A stretch of DNA of 64,000 nucleotides from Pedobacter sp. SYP-B3415 (GCF_004138205.1 NZ_RXNQ01000011.1:124001-188000); one strand, 5' to 3'; shown: positions 52,278 through 61,359, counted from the first letter of the stretch. Notes: generated by a model from the letters alone, not told the origin. Numbers and translations: made by a program.

Positions 52278-55200
52278 TTAGAATCCGACATTTATTCCCA
52301 GTGAAAATGCTCTTGGGCGAGGATAACCGCCTGTGTTGATGCCCGTTTCACCAACCTCCGGATCGTAACCCGGATTAAATTTGGTAAAGGTGTACAGGTT
52401 ATTTGCAGAGAGATAAGCACGCAGGCTGTTCAGACCTTTTACCAGGCCCGGCTTGAAGTTGTAACCGAGTGTAATGTTTTGGATGCGAAGAAAAGAACCG
52501 TCGGTCAGGAAAAAATCTGAAGCCTTGTACCCCCGGTTCGCATTGGCCCGGGGAAACTCGTTGCTGGCATTGTCTGGTGTCCAGCGCAGAATCTGGCGGC
52601 TTGGTGTCATTTTGTTAAAGTCCCAGACATCGTTGCCCTGAACACCATAAAGCTGTGCAGACAGGTCGAAACCTTTGTACCGCAGACTGGTGTTGATGCT
52701 GTACAGGAAATCGGGGTTCGGGTTACCAATAATGGTCCGGTCGTTCGCATCTATGATGCCATCGGGTACACCTTGTGGGCCGGAAATATCCATATATTTG
52801 ATTTCCCCCGGCAGGGCTTCAGAACCGGTCAGACCGGCAGCAATACCTTCCTCAACCGTCTGGATAATACCGGCCGAGCGGTAACCGTAAAAGGCGAACA
52901 TCGGCTGCCCAAGCGTGTAGGTGCTGATGCGCTGGCGCACGGCTTCATAAAGCGTTCCGACTTCCACCCGGTTACTTTCACCCATGCTTACCACTTCATT
53001 GCGATTCAGCGTAAAGGTTCCGCCAATGGTCCAGCTCAGGGCTGAGCCGCGCAGAATGTCTGCATTCAGACCAAGTTCAAAACCCGTGTTTTTTACCTCT
53101 CCGTCGTTTATCCATTGCTGGTCGTAACCGGCCGATGGGGCGATCGTTTTCAGGCGAAGCAGATCATTCGTCTTTTTGATATAAAAATCTGCTGTAAGCG
53201 TAAACCGCTGGTCCATCAGGCCAATGTCTATACCTGCATCAAACGAACGGGTGGTCTCCCAGCGAAGGCTATTGTTTCCCAGACCGCCTACCACGGTTCG
53301 ACCCTGCTCATCATTGGCGCCGGCCAGTCCGGGACCAAAGCCTGTCTGAAACGCGGCGCCGGTAAAGTAACGGTATGAACCAAAACGGTCGAGCGTCTGG
53401 TATGGACTGATACCCTGGTTTCCGGTAAGACCATAACTGGCGCGAAGTTTCAGCTCAGAGAAAATTTTCATCGATTTAATGAAGTCTTCTTCGTTCAGTT
53501 TCCAGGCAACGGCGCCCGAAGGGAAGAAAGCCCATTTGTTATTTGCGCCGAATTTAGTCGAGCCGTCTGCCCGGGCTGTAGCTGTAAAAAGGTATTTATT
53601 AAATAAGGAATAATTCAGCCTGCCATAAAAACTGTTCAGATCGAAGCGGCTTAAGCCGTTTGAAAGCGATTTGGTTACCGCAGTTTCCAGGTTCTCGTTC
53701 AGAAGGTTATCATTTACGAATTCCCGGCCGATCAGCAAACTCGACCGGTTTACCGTTTTCTGGATGGTATTTCCCGCAACCAGGGTAAACTGATGATCAT
53801 CGCCGAAGTTCTTCGTTGCCGTAAAATAGTTTTCGTTAAGCAGGTCGGTATAATTTCCGTTGTCGATCGAGCCGAAACCTTTGTTTTCAAACCCGCGGAA
53901 GGTTACATCGCGGGGATCGTACTGGTCGTTGATTGCATTGCCATATTTCGAGCTGAGCTGACTTCTGAACTGCAGCCAGCCGGTAATTTTCGCGTCGACA
54001 AATAGTGTTCCGAAGAGATCGAAAGATTTGCTGCGGTTCAGCACACGGTTGGCCAGGGACAGCGGATTGCCATAGTCAGTGCTGCTCATTCTGAAATAGT
54101 TTCCGTTTTCGTCGTATGCAGGAAAAATCCGGCTTCTGCCTACGCCAAGGCCCATGCCCGTGTTGTTCGTGTAGGCAAGTACGATGTTTGTGCCAACGGT
54201 AATTGCTTTGTTCAGCTGCTGGCTAAGGTTTAGCCGCCCGGTATATTTGTCAAACCCATTATTGATCGCTATGCCATCTTCATTATAATAATTTCCTGAC
54301 AGCGAATATTTGGTTTTCTCCGAGCCGCCGTCTGCGCTGAGTGTATAACTTTGGGAGAAAGGATTCCGGTAAACCAGGTCCACCCAGTCGGTATCATATG
54401 GCCATGGTCCTTTTCCGGCGGCAAGTCCGCGCAGCTCTGCGATTGACGGGTAATAGATGGTCTTGCTGCCTTCGCCAAACGGGCGGTTGATCCCGATATA
54501 GGGAATATCTGTTGCAATGGCGCCGCCGTTTATCGCAGCTTCGTTGGCATAGATAGCCTCATCGACAGGATCGCGCCAAAGATCTGGTTTGTTGGACAGG
54601 GTAGAAAGTGTGTTGAGTGAACTGAATGTAATGCGCGACTGACCGGCTTTGCCTTTTTTTGTTGTGACCAGGATAACGCCGTTGGCGGCACGGGAGCCAT
54701 AGATTGCTGCAGACGACGCGTCTTTAAGTACCTCAATGCTTTCAATATCTTCCGGGTTAATCTGTTTCAGGTTGCCGGCATCGCCGAAAGGCAGACCGTC
54801 TACAACCATGAGCGGATCTTTTGATCCGTTCAACGAGCTGGCGCCGCGGATACGGATTGTTGCGCCAGATCCCGGCTGTCCGCCCGATGTGATAACCTGC
54901 ACCCCTGCAATTTTTCCCTGGAGCAGCTGGTCTACAGATGCCGCCGGTGTGCGGTTAAGTTCACTTCCCTTGAGTGTGGCCACCGACCCTGTCAGGTCGC
55001 TCTTCTTTACAGCCCCGTAACCTACCACCACCACATCATCGAGATCTTTGTTGTCTGCCTGCATGGAAACGTTCAGACTTGCCTGCGCGATGCCTACACT
55101 GACCTCCCGGGTCTGCATACCTATATAAGTAAATACCAGGGTTTTGCTTCCGTTTACTGCGATTGAAAAATTGCCATCGGGATCGGTACTGCTGCGTACA

Positions 55201-55355
55201 TTTTCGCCCTTAAGGGTAACTACAACACCCGGCAAGCCGGCACCCTGCGCGTCGGTTACCCGGCCCTTTACCGTGCGTGTTTGCGCAAACAGCGGACCTC
55301 CGGCAGTAACTAAAAACAGGATACAGGTAAGTATCTTGTACAAAGTTTTGTTCAT
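52278..55355 (-). CDS. susC: SusC/RagA-family TonB-linked transporter
   Basis: The 1025-residue protein has a signal peptide ending PLFAQ, a carboxypeptidase-regulatory-like domain (about 28-110; VKGRVTDAQGAGLPGV), the TonB-box-like DVVVVGYG, a plug domain (about 115-225; RIRGASSLNG, SSAAIYGSRAANGVI) and a long barrel ending in RAFSLGINVGF. It imports oligosaccharides together with the SusD protein encoded behind it. A TATCTTTG -7 box lies about 46 bases upstream of the ATG. It heads the minus-strand operon SusC, SusD, binding protein, GH26, symporter, GH130. Confidence 0.96.
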   Translation of the reverse strand: MNKTLYKILTCILFLVTAGGPLFAQTRTVKGRVTDAQGAGLPGVVVTLKGENVRSSTDPDGNFSIAVNGSKTLVFTYIGMQTREVSVGIAQASLNVSMQADNKDLDDVVVVGYGAVKKSDLTGSVATLKGSELNRTPAASVDQLLQGKIAGVQVITSGGQPGSGATIRIRGASSLNGSKDPLMVVDGLPFGDAGNLKQINPEDIESIEVLKDASSAAIYGSRAANGVILVTTKKGKAGQSRITFSSLNTLSTLSNKPDLWRDPVDEAIYANEAAINGGAIATDIPYIGINRPFGEGSKTIYYPSIAELRGLAAGKGPWPYDTDWVDLVYRNPFSQSYTLSADGGSEKTKYSLSGNYYNEDGIAINNGFDKYTGRLNLSQQLNKAITVGTNIVLAYTNNTGMGLGVGRSRIFPAYDENGNYFRMSSTDYGNPLSLANRVLNRSKSFDLFGTLFVDAKITGWLQFRSQLSSKYGNAINDQYDPRDVTFRGFENKGFGSIDNGNYTDLLNENYFTATKNFGDDHQFTLVAGNTIQKTVNRSSLLIGREFVNDNLLNENLETAVTKSLSNGLSRFDLNSFYGRLNYSLFNKYLFTATARADGSTKFGANNKWAFFPSGAVAWKLNEEDFIKSMKIFSELKLRASYGLTGNQGISPYQTLDRFGSYRYFTGAAFQTGFGPGLAGANDEQGRTVVGGLGNNSLRWETTRSFDAGIDIGLMDQRFTLTADFYIKKTNDLLRLKTIAPSAGYDQQWINDGEVKNTGFELGLNADILRGSALSWTIGGTFTLNRNEVVSMGESNRVEVGTLYEAVRQRISTYTLGQPMFAFYGYRSAGIIQTVEEGIAAGLTGSEALPGEIKYMDISGPQGVPDGIIDANDRTIIGNPNPDFLYSINTSLRYKGFDLSAQLYGVQGNDVWDFNKMTPSRQILRWTPDNASNEFPRANANRGYKASDFFLTDGSFLRIQNITLGYNFKPGLVKGLNSLRAYLSANNLYTFTKFNPGYDPEVGETGINTGGYPRPRAFSLGINVGF

Positions 55356-55400
55356 AAGATTTGCTTAAATGAATATTTGGTTGCTTGATTTGGTTCGATT

Positions 55401-55432
55401 CAAAGATAGAAGCGCCGGGATCGGATAACTTA
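55401..55432 (-). promoter_or_regulatory. Probable SusC promoter within the 367-bp divergent intergenic region
   Basis: On the minus strand TATCTTTG (plus 55401-55408) is preceded after 20 bases by TAAG (plus 55429-55432). The leader to the SusC ATG is about 40 bases. The remaining intergenic DNA up to the AraC start at 55723 is AT-rich. It has no gene and no clear plus-strand -7 box, but it probably holds the binding sites of the AraC regulator. Confidence 0.45.
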
Positions 55433-55722
55433 ATAGTATTTTAACATTTGCTTATATTTAATCTTGCTTTTTCATGCTGATGCGTCTCTTCGCTATGATG
55501 GTAGTATTCTGGCACCGGCAATGAATAGCGTGTACTCAATTAATGATCTTCCGTACAAATCCTGTTTACTTCCTGGGGTTGTAGCCTGTACGATCAATAC
55601 ATGCACTTTTTTAGGAATGCTTTAGACACTGTGCGCACACAACCGGACTGAACCGGATTGATATTTTTTTAACAAATTCTTGTCTTTTTCAAGTCGTTGG
55701 CAACAGTGTTTAGCGCGATATC

Positions 55723-56640
55723 ATGATTTCTACTATTTTAGCTTCTAAACCAAATATGAGCACGATGTATAACGGCATGATCCGGGAAATAACCCCGCTA
55801 ACTGTTCACGACTGTTTCACGATTTTCTCCCGCGTTAAATCTGAATTCGATTTTCCGCTTCATAATCATGAAGAAATGGAGCTAAACCTCATTCTCGATG
55901 CCTCGGGGGCAAAACGAATTGTTGGTGACCATATTGACGAGATCGGTAATCATGAGCTTGTATTTGTCGGCTCAAATCTTCCTCATGGCTGGTTTAATCA
56001 CAACTGCCGAAGCCGGGAAATCAGGGAATTTACGGTACAGTTTCATAAAGATTTTATCGACGAGAGTTTTTTGCGCAGAAATCAGCTAAGCCAGATCAGG
56101 AAGATGTTTGAGCAGGCCAAACAGGGTATTCTGTTTTCGAAAGAAACCGTTGAAGAGATCACGCCGCGCATCCTGGCCCTTGTAGACCAGCGGGGATTCG
56201 GCTCTATACTCGAACTGCTTTCTATTCTGCACGCGCTTTCCAACTCAAAGAATTACCGGACCCTCTCTGACGCGAGTTTTACGAATGAAAAATATAATTT
56301 CAACAGCCGGAGGATAGAAAAAGTCTTTGAATACATGAATGCCAATTTTCATAAACTGATCAGCCTGGCCGATGTGGCGAAAGTGGCCAATATGCCCGAA
56401 GCTTCGTTCAGCCGGTTTATCAAAAAACGGACAGGTTACAGTTTTATAGACAGCCTGAACGAGATCAGGCTGGGGCATGTATCGCGTATGCTGATCGATA
56501 CCACACATTCGGTATCTGAAATTGCCTTCAAATGCGGGTTCAACAACATGGCGAACTTTAACCGCACTTTTAAAAGTAAGAAGGGATGCACGCCCAAGGA
56601 GTTCAGGGAAAGTTACCTCGGGACGCGCGTGTTTGTTTAA
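55723..56640 (+). CDS. AraC-family regulator with cupin sensor domain
   Basis: The 305-residue protein has an N-terminal cupin-like domain (about 30-140; FDFPLHNHEEMELNLIL carries a His-rich turn) and a C-terminal AraC HTH (about 195-300; ISLADVAKVANMPEASFSRF and ISEIAFKCGFNNMANFNRTF). The first eleven residues may not be translated if MSTMYNG is the start. It is divergent from SusC and convergent with a GH26 gene, with a four-base tail overlap (56637-56640). Cupin-AraC proteins beside PULs commonly control them in response to sugars, so it is the likely local mannan regulator. Confidence 0.9.
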   Translation: MISTILASKPNMSTMYNGMIREITPLTVHDCFTIFSRVKSEFDFPLHNHEEMELNLILDASGAKRIVGDHIDEIGNHELVFVGSNLPHGWFNHNCRSREIREFTVQFHKDFIDESFLRRNQLSQIRKMFEQAKQGILFSKETVEEITPRILALVDQRGFGSILELLSILHALSNSKNYRTLSDASFTNEKYNFNSRRIEKVFEYMNANFHKLISLADVAKVANMPEASFSRFIKKRTGYSFIDSLNEIRLGHVSRMLIDTTHSVSEIAFKCGFNNMANFNRTFKSKKGCTPKEFRESYLGTRVFV

Positions 56641-57632
56641 CGTTTAATCTTATTTAGCTCGTCGAGCGTCAGAACCCGTTTGTCTGAGAACAAAGCTTTG
56701 ATTTCCGCTTCACTGTTGTATTTATAAACAAGTTCAGACCAGCCCATAAAAAATGTCCATGCAGGCTGTTTAGCTAACGTTTCAGCGGTAGGGTAGACCT
56801 GGCATTCGCCCAGGGCGATGGGTTTGCCGGCAGCCGCTTTTTTAATGATATCGTATTTCTTTTGAGAGAAACCCGTTTTGTCGTCATAAATATCAAGAGC
56901 AAGTATATCCCAGTAAGCATCACCCGGTTTGTAAGCTACCGCATCCTGTTCAAGGGTCTCAAAGTCCTGAATATCCCATACCCAGATCAGGTTATTTAAC
57001 TTCTTTTCCTGCGTCAGGTAATCATGCGTCAGTTCATACAGCTTTCGCGTGCCCTCGGCCCCGGGTCTGCCACCCCACCAGAAAATACCCTGATTCATCT
57101 CATGAAGGGGCCGCCACAGTACCTCTACGCCCGCCTTCTGTAGCTGTTGCAGGTAGGGCGCAACGGCATCCATACGTTTTTTCCAACGATTGTTCAGCTC
57201 CGAACCTTTTGTCAGCAGCTCTTTCCATTGTTGGTCGTTCAGCTTACTCAGTACACCCTGCTTGTCCCAGCCGCAAGGCTCTTCCAGTGCCGGATTACAG
57301 GCATGCCACATGATATTCACCACTGCACCGCGTTTCCATTGCCGAATGGCCTCATCAACCATTTTTTGCCTGGCGGCGATGTTCTCAGACTGGAACAGGA
57401 AATCGCCACTCCAAAGAGCCGGATAACTGCCCGTCGTTTTTTTGATTTCATCCGTCCAACGTGCAGGTGTATCGTTTGGTTCACGGTTGTGGATACCGGA
57501 AAGCACTTGTTTGCCCGAGATCTTGTAGAGCAGATCAAGCGTCTTAAATTTTTTAACAGGCTTTACCTGCCGGGCAATGACCGGCGAATAGAGTGCTGCG
57601 AGCAGAAGTATACAGATCAGTTTTGGTTTCAT
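56637..57632 (-). CDS. Second GH26 beta-mannanase, secreted/periplasmic form
   Basis: The start at 57632 (MKPKLICILLLAALYSP) gives 331 residues and a signal peptide cut near VIARQ; the longer frame from 57674 is not needed. The barrel has WRPLHEMNQGIFWWGG (acid/base) and ALGECQVYPTAE (nucleophile) with SGIHNREPN near the start, so both catalytic glutamates are intact. It is closely related to the GH26 at 48691 but has no lipobox Cys, so it should be soluble in the periplasm or secreted. In B. ovatus a surface endo-enzyme and a periplasmic exo-enzyme form such a pair. Whether this one is an exo-mannobiohydrolase cannot be read here. Confidence 0.92.
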   Translation of the reverse strand: MKPKLICILLLAALYSPVIARQVKPVKKFKTLDLLYKISGKQVLSGIHNREPNDTPARWTDEIKKTTGSYPALWSGDFLFQSENIAARQKMVDEAIRQWKRGAVVNIMWHACNPALEEPCGWDKQGVLSKLNDQQWKELLTKGSELNNRWKKRMDAVAPYLQQLQKAGVEVLWRPLHEMNQGIFWWGGRPGAEGTRKLYELTHDYLTQEKKLNNLIWVWDIQDFETLEQDAVAYKPGDAYWDILALDIYDDKTGFSQKKYDIIKKAAAGKPIALGECQVYPTAETLAKQPAWTFFMGWSELVYKYNSEAEIKALFSDKRVLTLDELNKIKR

Positions 57633-57649
57633 ATCGGTTTGTTTGCAGT

Positions 57650-57681
57650 CAAAAATAGCGGCAGTGACTTGCACCTGCTAA
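57650..57681 (-). promoter_or_regulatory. Promoter of the second GH26 gene
   Basis: On the minus strand TTAG (plus 57678-57681), 20 bases, then TATTTTTG (plus 57650-57657). The leader to the ATG at 57632 is about 12-18 bases. The spacing equals that of the epimerase promoter at 44746-44777. Confidence 0.5.
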
Positions 57682-57929
57682 TATTAATTTGACAAAAAAT
57701 GGTGTTTTAAGCCCCGACCTCGTTGTGGGTGCGGATAATGCGCGGCGACCGGCTGGCTCATCTGCCGGCGGATTGCCTGAATATTACCGGGATACCAGAC
57801 CGGCACTTTTCGTACTTGAAAATAAAAACACCATTAATTGGCAAAATTGTATTGACCCTTTTTTAAACAGGGACGTAGCTTTGGCTAAACCAAATCGCTC
57901 AGCTATGCCATTTACAGTTGCCGGTCTCA

Positions 57930-58331
57930 GGCGTTTCTTTTTTCTCATGTTGCCCGGGCTTATTCAGTATCATACAGATACCTGTTTGCACGGAAGCGGC
58001 GGCCACCTATTGGTCCGGGCAGTGACTATAAAAATTCCCTTGGTGCAGTTCATGCCTCAGACATCGATTACGCACTCGGAAACTTTGGCTTAAACAGGCG
58101 CTACCGGTGGCAACAGGCCGACCGGGATGCTTCGAATACGTTTTCCGGTTACGTGATAAAGTTTGTAAAGACCGGCAACCCGGATGGTAAAAACCTTGCG
58201 GTATGGCCCGGTCTGCAAGCAGCATTCCAAAGGTAATGGAGATCGATTCGCTCTGCGTTGCCCGGCCTGAAAAAGATGGTAAACGGTATGTCCGGCTGGA
58301 TCAGCTTTTTAGTTCACAATTAAATAATCCC
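57930..58331 (+). pseudogene. Carboxylesterase type B, frameshifted C-terminal remnant
   Basis: One frame (to a TAA near 58231) encodes a clear carboxylesterase C-terminus: YRYLFARKR, then GAVHASDIDYALGNFG with the catalytic-His region, and FVKTGNPDGKNLAVWPGL. The expected continuation, PKVMEIDS ... ARPEKDGKRYVRLDQL, is found in the neighbouring frame, so a one-base shift near 58226 separates the two parts. The N-terminal two thirds of the esterase, including the nucleophile elbow, are absent; 57675-57930 does not encode them. The second frame runs in phase into the next glycosidase gene. The gene was probably an acetyl-mannan esterase of the locus and has been lost. Confidence 0.8.
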
Positions 58332-58340
58332 GACACCTAT

Positions 58341-60008
58341 ATGAAACGTATAAAATTACTATTGATCCTGACGCTGAGCGTTCTCGCGGTGCGTAACCAT
58401 GCCCAAACAAAAATTACGCGTGTCAGAAATGTGACGGCAAATGCCGTTCAGTATGAGTTGGCTGAATGGCAGGTTGATTTACAGGCCGCATTTCAAAATC
58501 CTTTTCTGCAGGAAGAGATCACCCTGGATATGTTGATTACCAGCCCGGCGGGCAAAACCCTCGTCTTACCGTGTTTTTTCGATTCAGGTGCTCCTGAGGC
58601 GTCGGTATGGCGGGCGCGGTTTTTACCACAGGAAAAAGGCAAATACCGCTGCAGCTTCAGGCTTCGGACACCGAAGGGGACACATGAAAGTGAAGCCATG
58701 GTTTTTGTCGTGAAAAGGGGAAGCGGCAAAGGGATTCTGCATGCTAACAACCAATGGACATTTCGGTACGATAACGGGGAGCATTACCGCGGACTGGGTG
58801 AGAACCTGTGCTGGGAATCGCGCGATAACGACGATTCGAAATTTTTCAAGGCCCTGCATGAAAACAAAAAGTACAATTACGAGTATATGCTGCCGTCGCT
58901 GGCAAAACACAGTGGCGATTACTTTCGTACCTGGATCTGTTCTTGGAACCTGCCGATCGACTGGAAGAGTGGTTTCAACAACAGCAGGTACACACCGTCA
59001 GATGCTTACTTCAACCCAAGCGCGGTACGTAAACTTGACCGGCTGGTAAGGCTTTCTGATTCGCTTAAATTACACATGATGCTCACACTGGGTGCTGGAA
59101 CGCATACCAACAAACATGGTCGTTACGAGGTCGATATGCACCGCTTCTTTACAGACGAACAGGCGAAAGCTCAATACCGGAATCGTCTGCGTTTCATTGT
59201 TGCGCGCTGGGGATACAGTCCGTCTATAGGCGCCTGGGAATTTTTCAACGAAATCGACAACATCCAGTTCCGGGATCAGAATAACCCAATTCCAGCTGCT
59301 GATATTGTGCGCTGGCATGACGAGATGAGCGCTTACCTTGCCACAATTGATCCATACGAACATCTGATTACCACCAGCATTTCGCACCGTGATCTGGACG
59401 GTTTAAATAACCTGAAATATATTGACTTCAATCAAAAACACATTTACCGGAACAACCGCGCCCTGCCGACAACAATTGTCGATTATGGCAAACGTTTCTC
59501 CAAACCTTATGTGATCGGGGAATATGGCTTTGAGTACGACTGGCAGAAAAACTTTGACCTCTTTGCAGCAGAAATGGACAGCGATTTCAAAAGAGGGCTT
59601 TGGTATGGTTTGTTCAGTCCGACACCGGTTTTGCCGCTCTCCTGGTGGTGGGAATATTTTGATAACCGGGGTACTGACGCCTACCTTGCTCATGTAAGAC
59701 CCGTGCTTGATGCGATGATGAAGGCCGGCAGGGGAGGATTTGCAACGGTGGAGTTCCGCAACACGCAGCCCGGTCTTGAAGTGTTTGCGGTTAAATGCGG
59801 CAAAAAGACGTTCGTGTATGTGTATAATCCGGGAAAAGAAGTGCTTGAAACAAAAGTCCGCTTTCCAGGCTCGGGCCCGGTGCGCAGCGCCTGGGTTTAC
59901 GACTGCGAGCGTGCATCGTGGAGTAAGATTCACCTGAAAAAGGATGTCTCCGGTTCGCTGAGTGGTATTCGCGTTGCCCCTGGTGAAGATGTTGTCCTGG
60001 TTTTTTAA
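58341..60008 (+). CDS. DUF5060-containing TIM-barrel glycoside hydrolase
   Basis: The start is ATG 58341 (MKRIKLLLIL); an in-phase frame upstream is the esterase remnant, not part of this protein. The 555-residue precursor has a signal peptide ending NHAQ. A DUF5060 beta-sandwich (about 25-110) is followed by a GH5-like barrel (about 130-470) with WEFFNEIDNI (acid/base) and KPYVIGEYGFEYDW (nucleophile), and a small C-terminal beta domain (about 485-555) of the collagen-binding-like type. DUF5060 glycosidases include poorly characterised exo-acting enzymes. The mannan setting suggests a mannan side-chain or oligosaccharide substrate, but this is inference. Confidence 0.82.
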   Translation: MKRIKLLLILTLSVLAVRNHAQTKITRVRNVTANAVQYELAEWQVDLQAAFQNPFLQEEITLDMLITSPAGKTLVLPCFFDSGAPEASVWRARFLPQEKGKYRCSFRLRTPKGTHESEAMVFVVKRGSGKGILHANNQWTFRYDNGEHYRGLGENLCWESRDNDDSKFFKALHENKKYNYEYMLPSLAKHSGDYFRTWICSWNLPIDWKSGFNNSRYTPSDAYFNPSAVRKLDRLVRLSDSLKLHMMLTLGAGTHTNKHGRYEVDMHRFFTDEQAKAQYRNRLRFIVARWGYSPSIGAWEFFNEIDNIQFRDQNNPIPAADIVRWHDEMSAYLATIDPYEHLITTSISHRDLDGLNNLKYIDFNQKHIYRNNRALPTTIVDYGKRFSKPYVIGEYGFEYDWQKNFDLFAAEMDSDFKRGLWYGLFSPTPVLPLSWWWEYFDNRGTDAYLAHVRPVLDAMMKAGRGGFATVEFRNTQPGLEVFAVKCGKKTFVYVYNPGKEVLETKVRFPGSGPVRSAWVYDCERASWSKIHLKKDVSGSLSGIRVAPGEDVVLVF

Positions 60009-60142
60009 GGGCATGGTATGCGGACCCTTGACCGTGCTCCCGGCATCTGATCATGGGTTGTGACTAAAGCCCGGAACAATATCCCTTCGTGCGGTGTTCC
60101 GATTGGACAGCCTGCCTGACGCAGGCGTAACCAATCGCATAT

Positions 60143-61129
60143 GTGAAAACAGTCACTCACCCTTACATAGCAATCGGCTCGTCAGCAGGCGGTTGGGAGA
60201 CCCTGCCGCTTGTTTTGGAGAATCTGCCGGAAGATTTTCCTGCGTCTATATTTGTTGTTCAGCATCTATCAGGCGAATCTATTGGTGCCGGCTTTTTGAA
60301 TCATCTGTCCAGAACAAGCGTACTGCCCTGCGCTTTTGCTGTGGATAACGAGCCTGTAAAACCAGGCCGCGTTTATCTTGCACCGCCCGATCATCATATG
60401 TTAAAAGGCGGTGGCCGGCTACGCGTTACAAAGGGGCCGCGTGAAAATGGTTTCCGGCCCTCCCTTGACACGCTTTTCCGGTCGATAGCATACAATTTTC
60501 CTGGACAATCTATCGGCGTGATTCTCTCCGGCATGGGAGATGATGGTACAGAAGGACTTGCTACAATCGGCCGCACCGGTGGTATAACAATGGTGCAAGA
60601 TCCACAAGATGCACCTTTCCCTGATATGCCGCAAGCCGCTATAGAACAGATGGAGATTGACTACAAGGTTAAGGGAGTGGATATGGGCCTGGTCTTGGCG
60701 AACCTCGTGTATCGCGAAACAAAAGGGTATGCTGGTTTACCCGAAGACGTGGCGCAGGAGGCGGCGATCGCTGAACGGGTCCTGACGTCGATAGATGCCA
60801 TCGAAGAAATCGGTATTGCCTCGCCTTTTACCTGTCCTGACTGCGGGGGCGTGCTGCATGATATCGATCACCAAAACGGAGTCCACAGCTTTCGATGTCA
60901 CGCTGGTCACGCCTTCAGTGCGAAGACCCTTTTCAAATTGAAGTCAAAAGAGGCCGAGGAGGCGCTGTGGGCATCTTTACGGCTGCTTGAAGAGCAAAAG
61001 CGCATGCTTAGGCGGTTTCCGTCTGCTATTACAGAAACAAGCTCGGTAAGCCGCCGTCTTGCAGAAAATGACAGGTACATTACTTTGCTGAAAGACATTT
61101 TGTTAAGTGATGCGGAATCGCCCGACTAA
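60143..61129 (+). CDS. CheB-like methylesterase without receiver domain
   Basis: The start is a GTG at 60143; an ATG at 60141 is out of frame. The 328-residue protein has a CheB methylesterase domain (about 6-190) with the catalytic triad: Ser in IGSSAGG (S14), His in FVVQHLSGES (about 41), Asp in SGMGDDGTEG (about 134). No receiver domain precedes it. The C-terminal part has CPDCGGVLHDI and FRCHAGHAFS, a four-Cys/His zinc-ribbon-like segment, and a basic helical tail. No CheR or receptor gene lies nearby, so a chemotaxis role is doubtful; such proteins may act on PAS/kinase sensors instead. Confidence 0.88.
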   Translation: MKTVTHPYIAIGSSAGGWETLPLVLENLPEDFPASIFVVQHLSGESIGAGFLNHLSRTSVLPCAFAVDNEPVKPGRVYLAPPDHHMLKGGGRLRVTKGPRENGFRPSLDTLFRSIAYNFPGQSIGVILSGMGDDGTEGLATIGRTGGITMVQDPQDAPFPDMPQAAIEQMEIDYKVKGVDMGLVLANLVYRETKGYAGLPEDVAQEAAIAERVLTSIDAIEEIGIASPFTCPDCGGVLHDIDHQNGVHSFRCHAGHAFSAKTLFKLKSKEAEEALWASLRLLEEQKRMLRRFPSAITETSSVSRRLAENDRYITLLKDILLSDAESPD

Positions 61130-61359
61130 CTGTATATTAACCTACGTACTTGGCGAGACACATACGGTACATGACATTATGCGTGCTGCGTACATTGATT
61201 TGCCACAACGGGTATCATAGGCTTGAACAAGTTATATGATATCTCTGTTTATTGTTGAACGACAGGTGCCGCATTAAAATGATGCTTTCCAGCTTGAAAG
61301 GCAATCCATGCGGCAACGCCAGATTCGCAAATTTAATTAATCACAGAAAGAACTCTTCT

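Noticed and set aside
57147..57692. 181-residue plus-strand frame opposite the second GH26 gene
   Set aside because: It is antisense to a complete GH26 gene with both catalytic glutamates and has no features of its own.
43415..57695. Shared 10-mer TTGTCAAATT before the GH5 and second GH26 genes as a regulator site
   Set aside because: It sits at different distances from the two -7 boxes and is absent from the SusC and epimerase promoters, so chance in AT-rich DNA is likely.
57689..58093. 134-residue frame as a separate gene
   Set aside because: Its second half overlaps, out of frame, the recognisable carboxylesterase sequence; the frame has no domain and no ribosome site.
60110..60126. GCCTGC/GCAGGC hairpin as terminator after the DUF5060 glycosidase
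   Set aside because: Six-base stem without any T tract and placed 17 bases before the CheB start; too weak to call.
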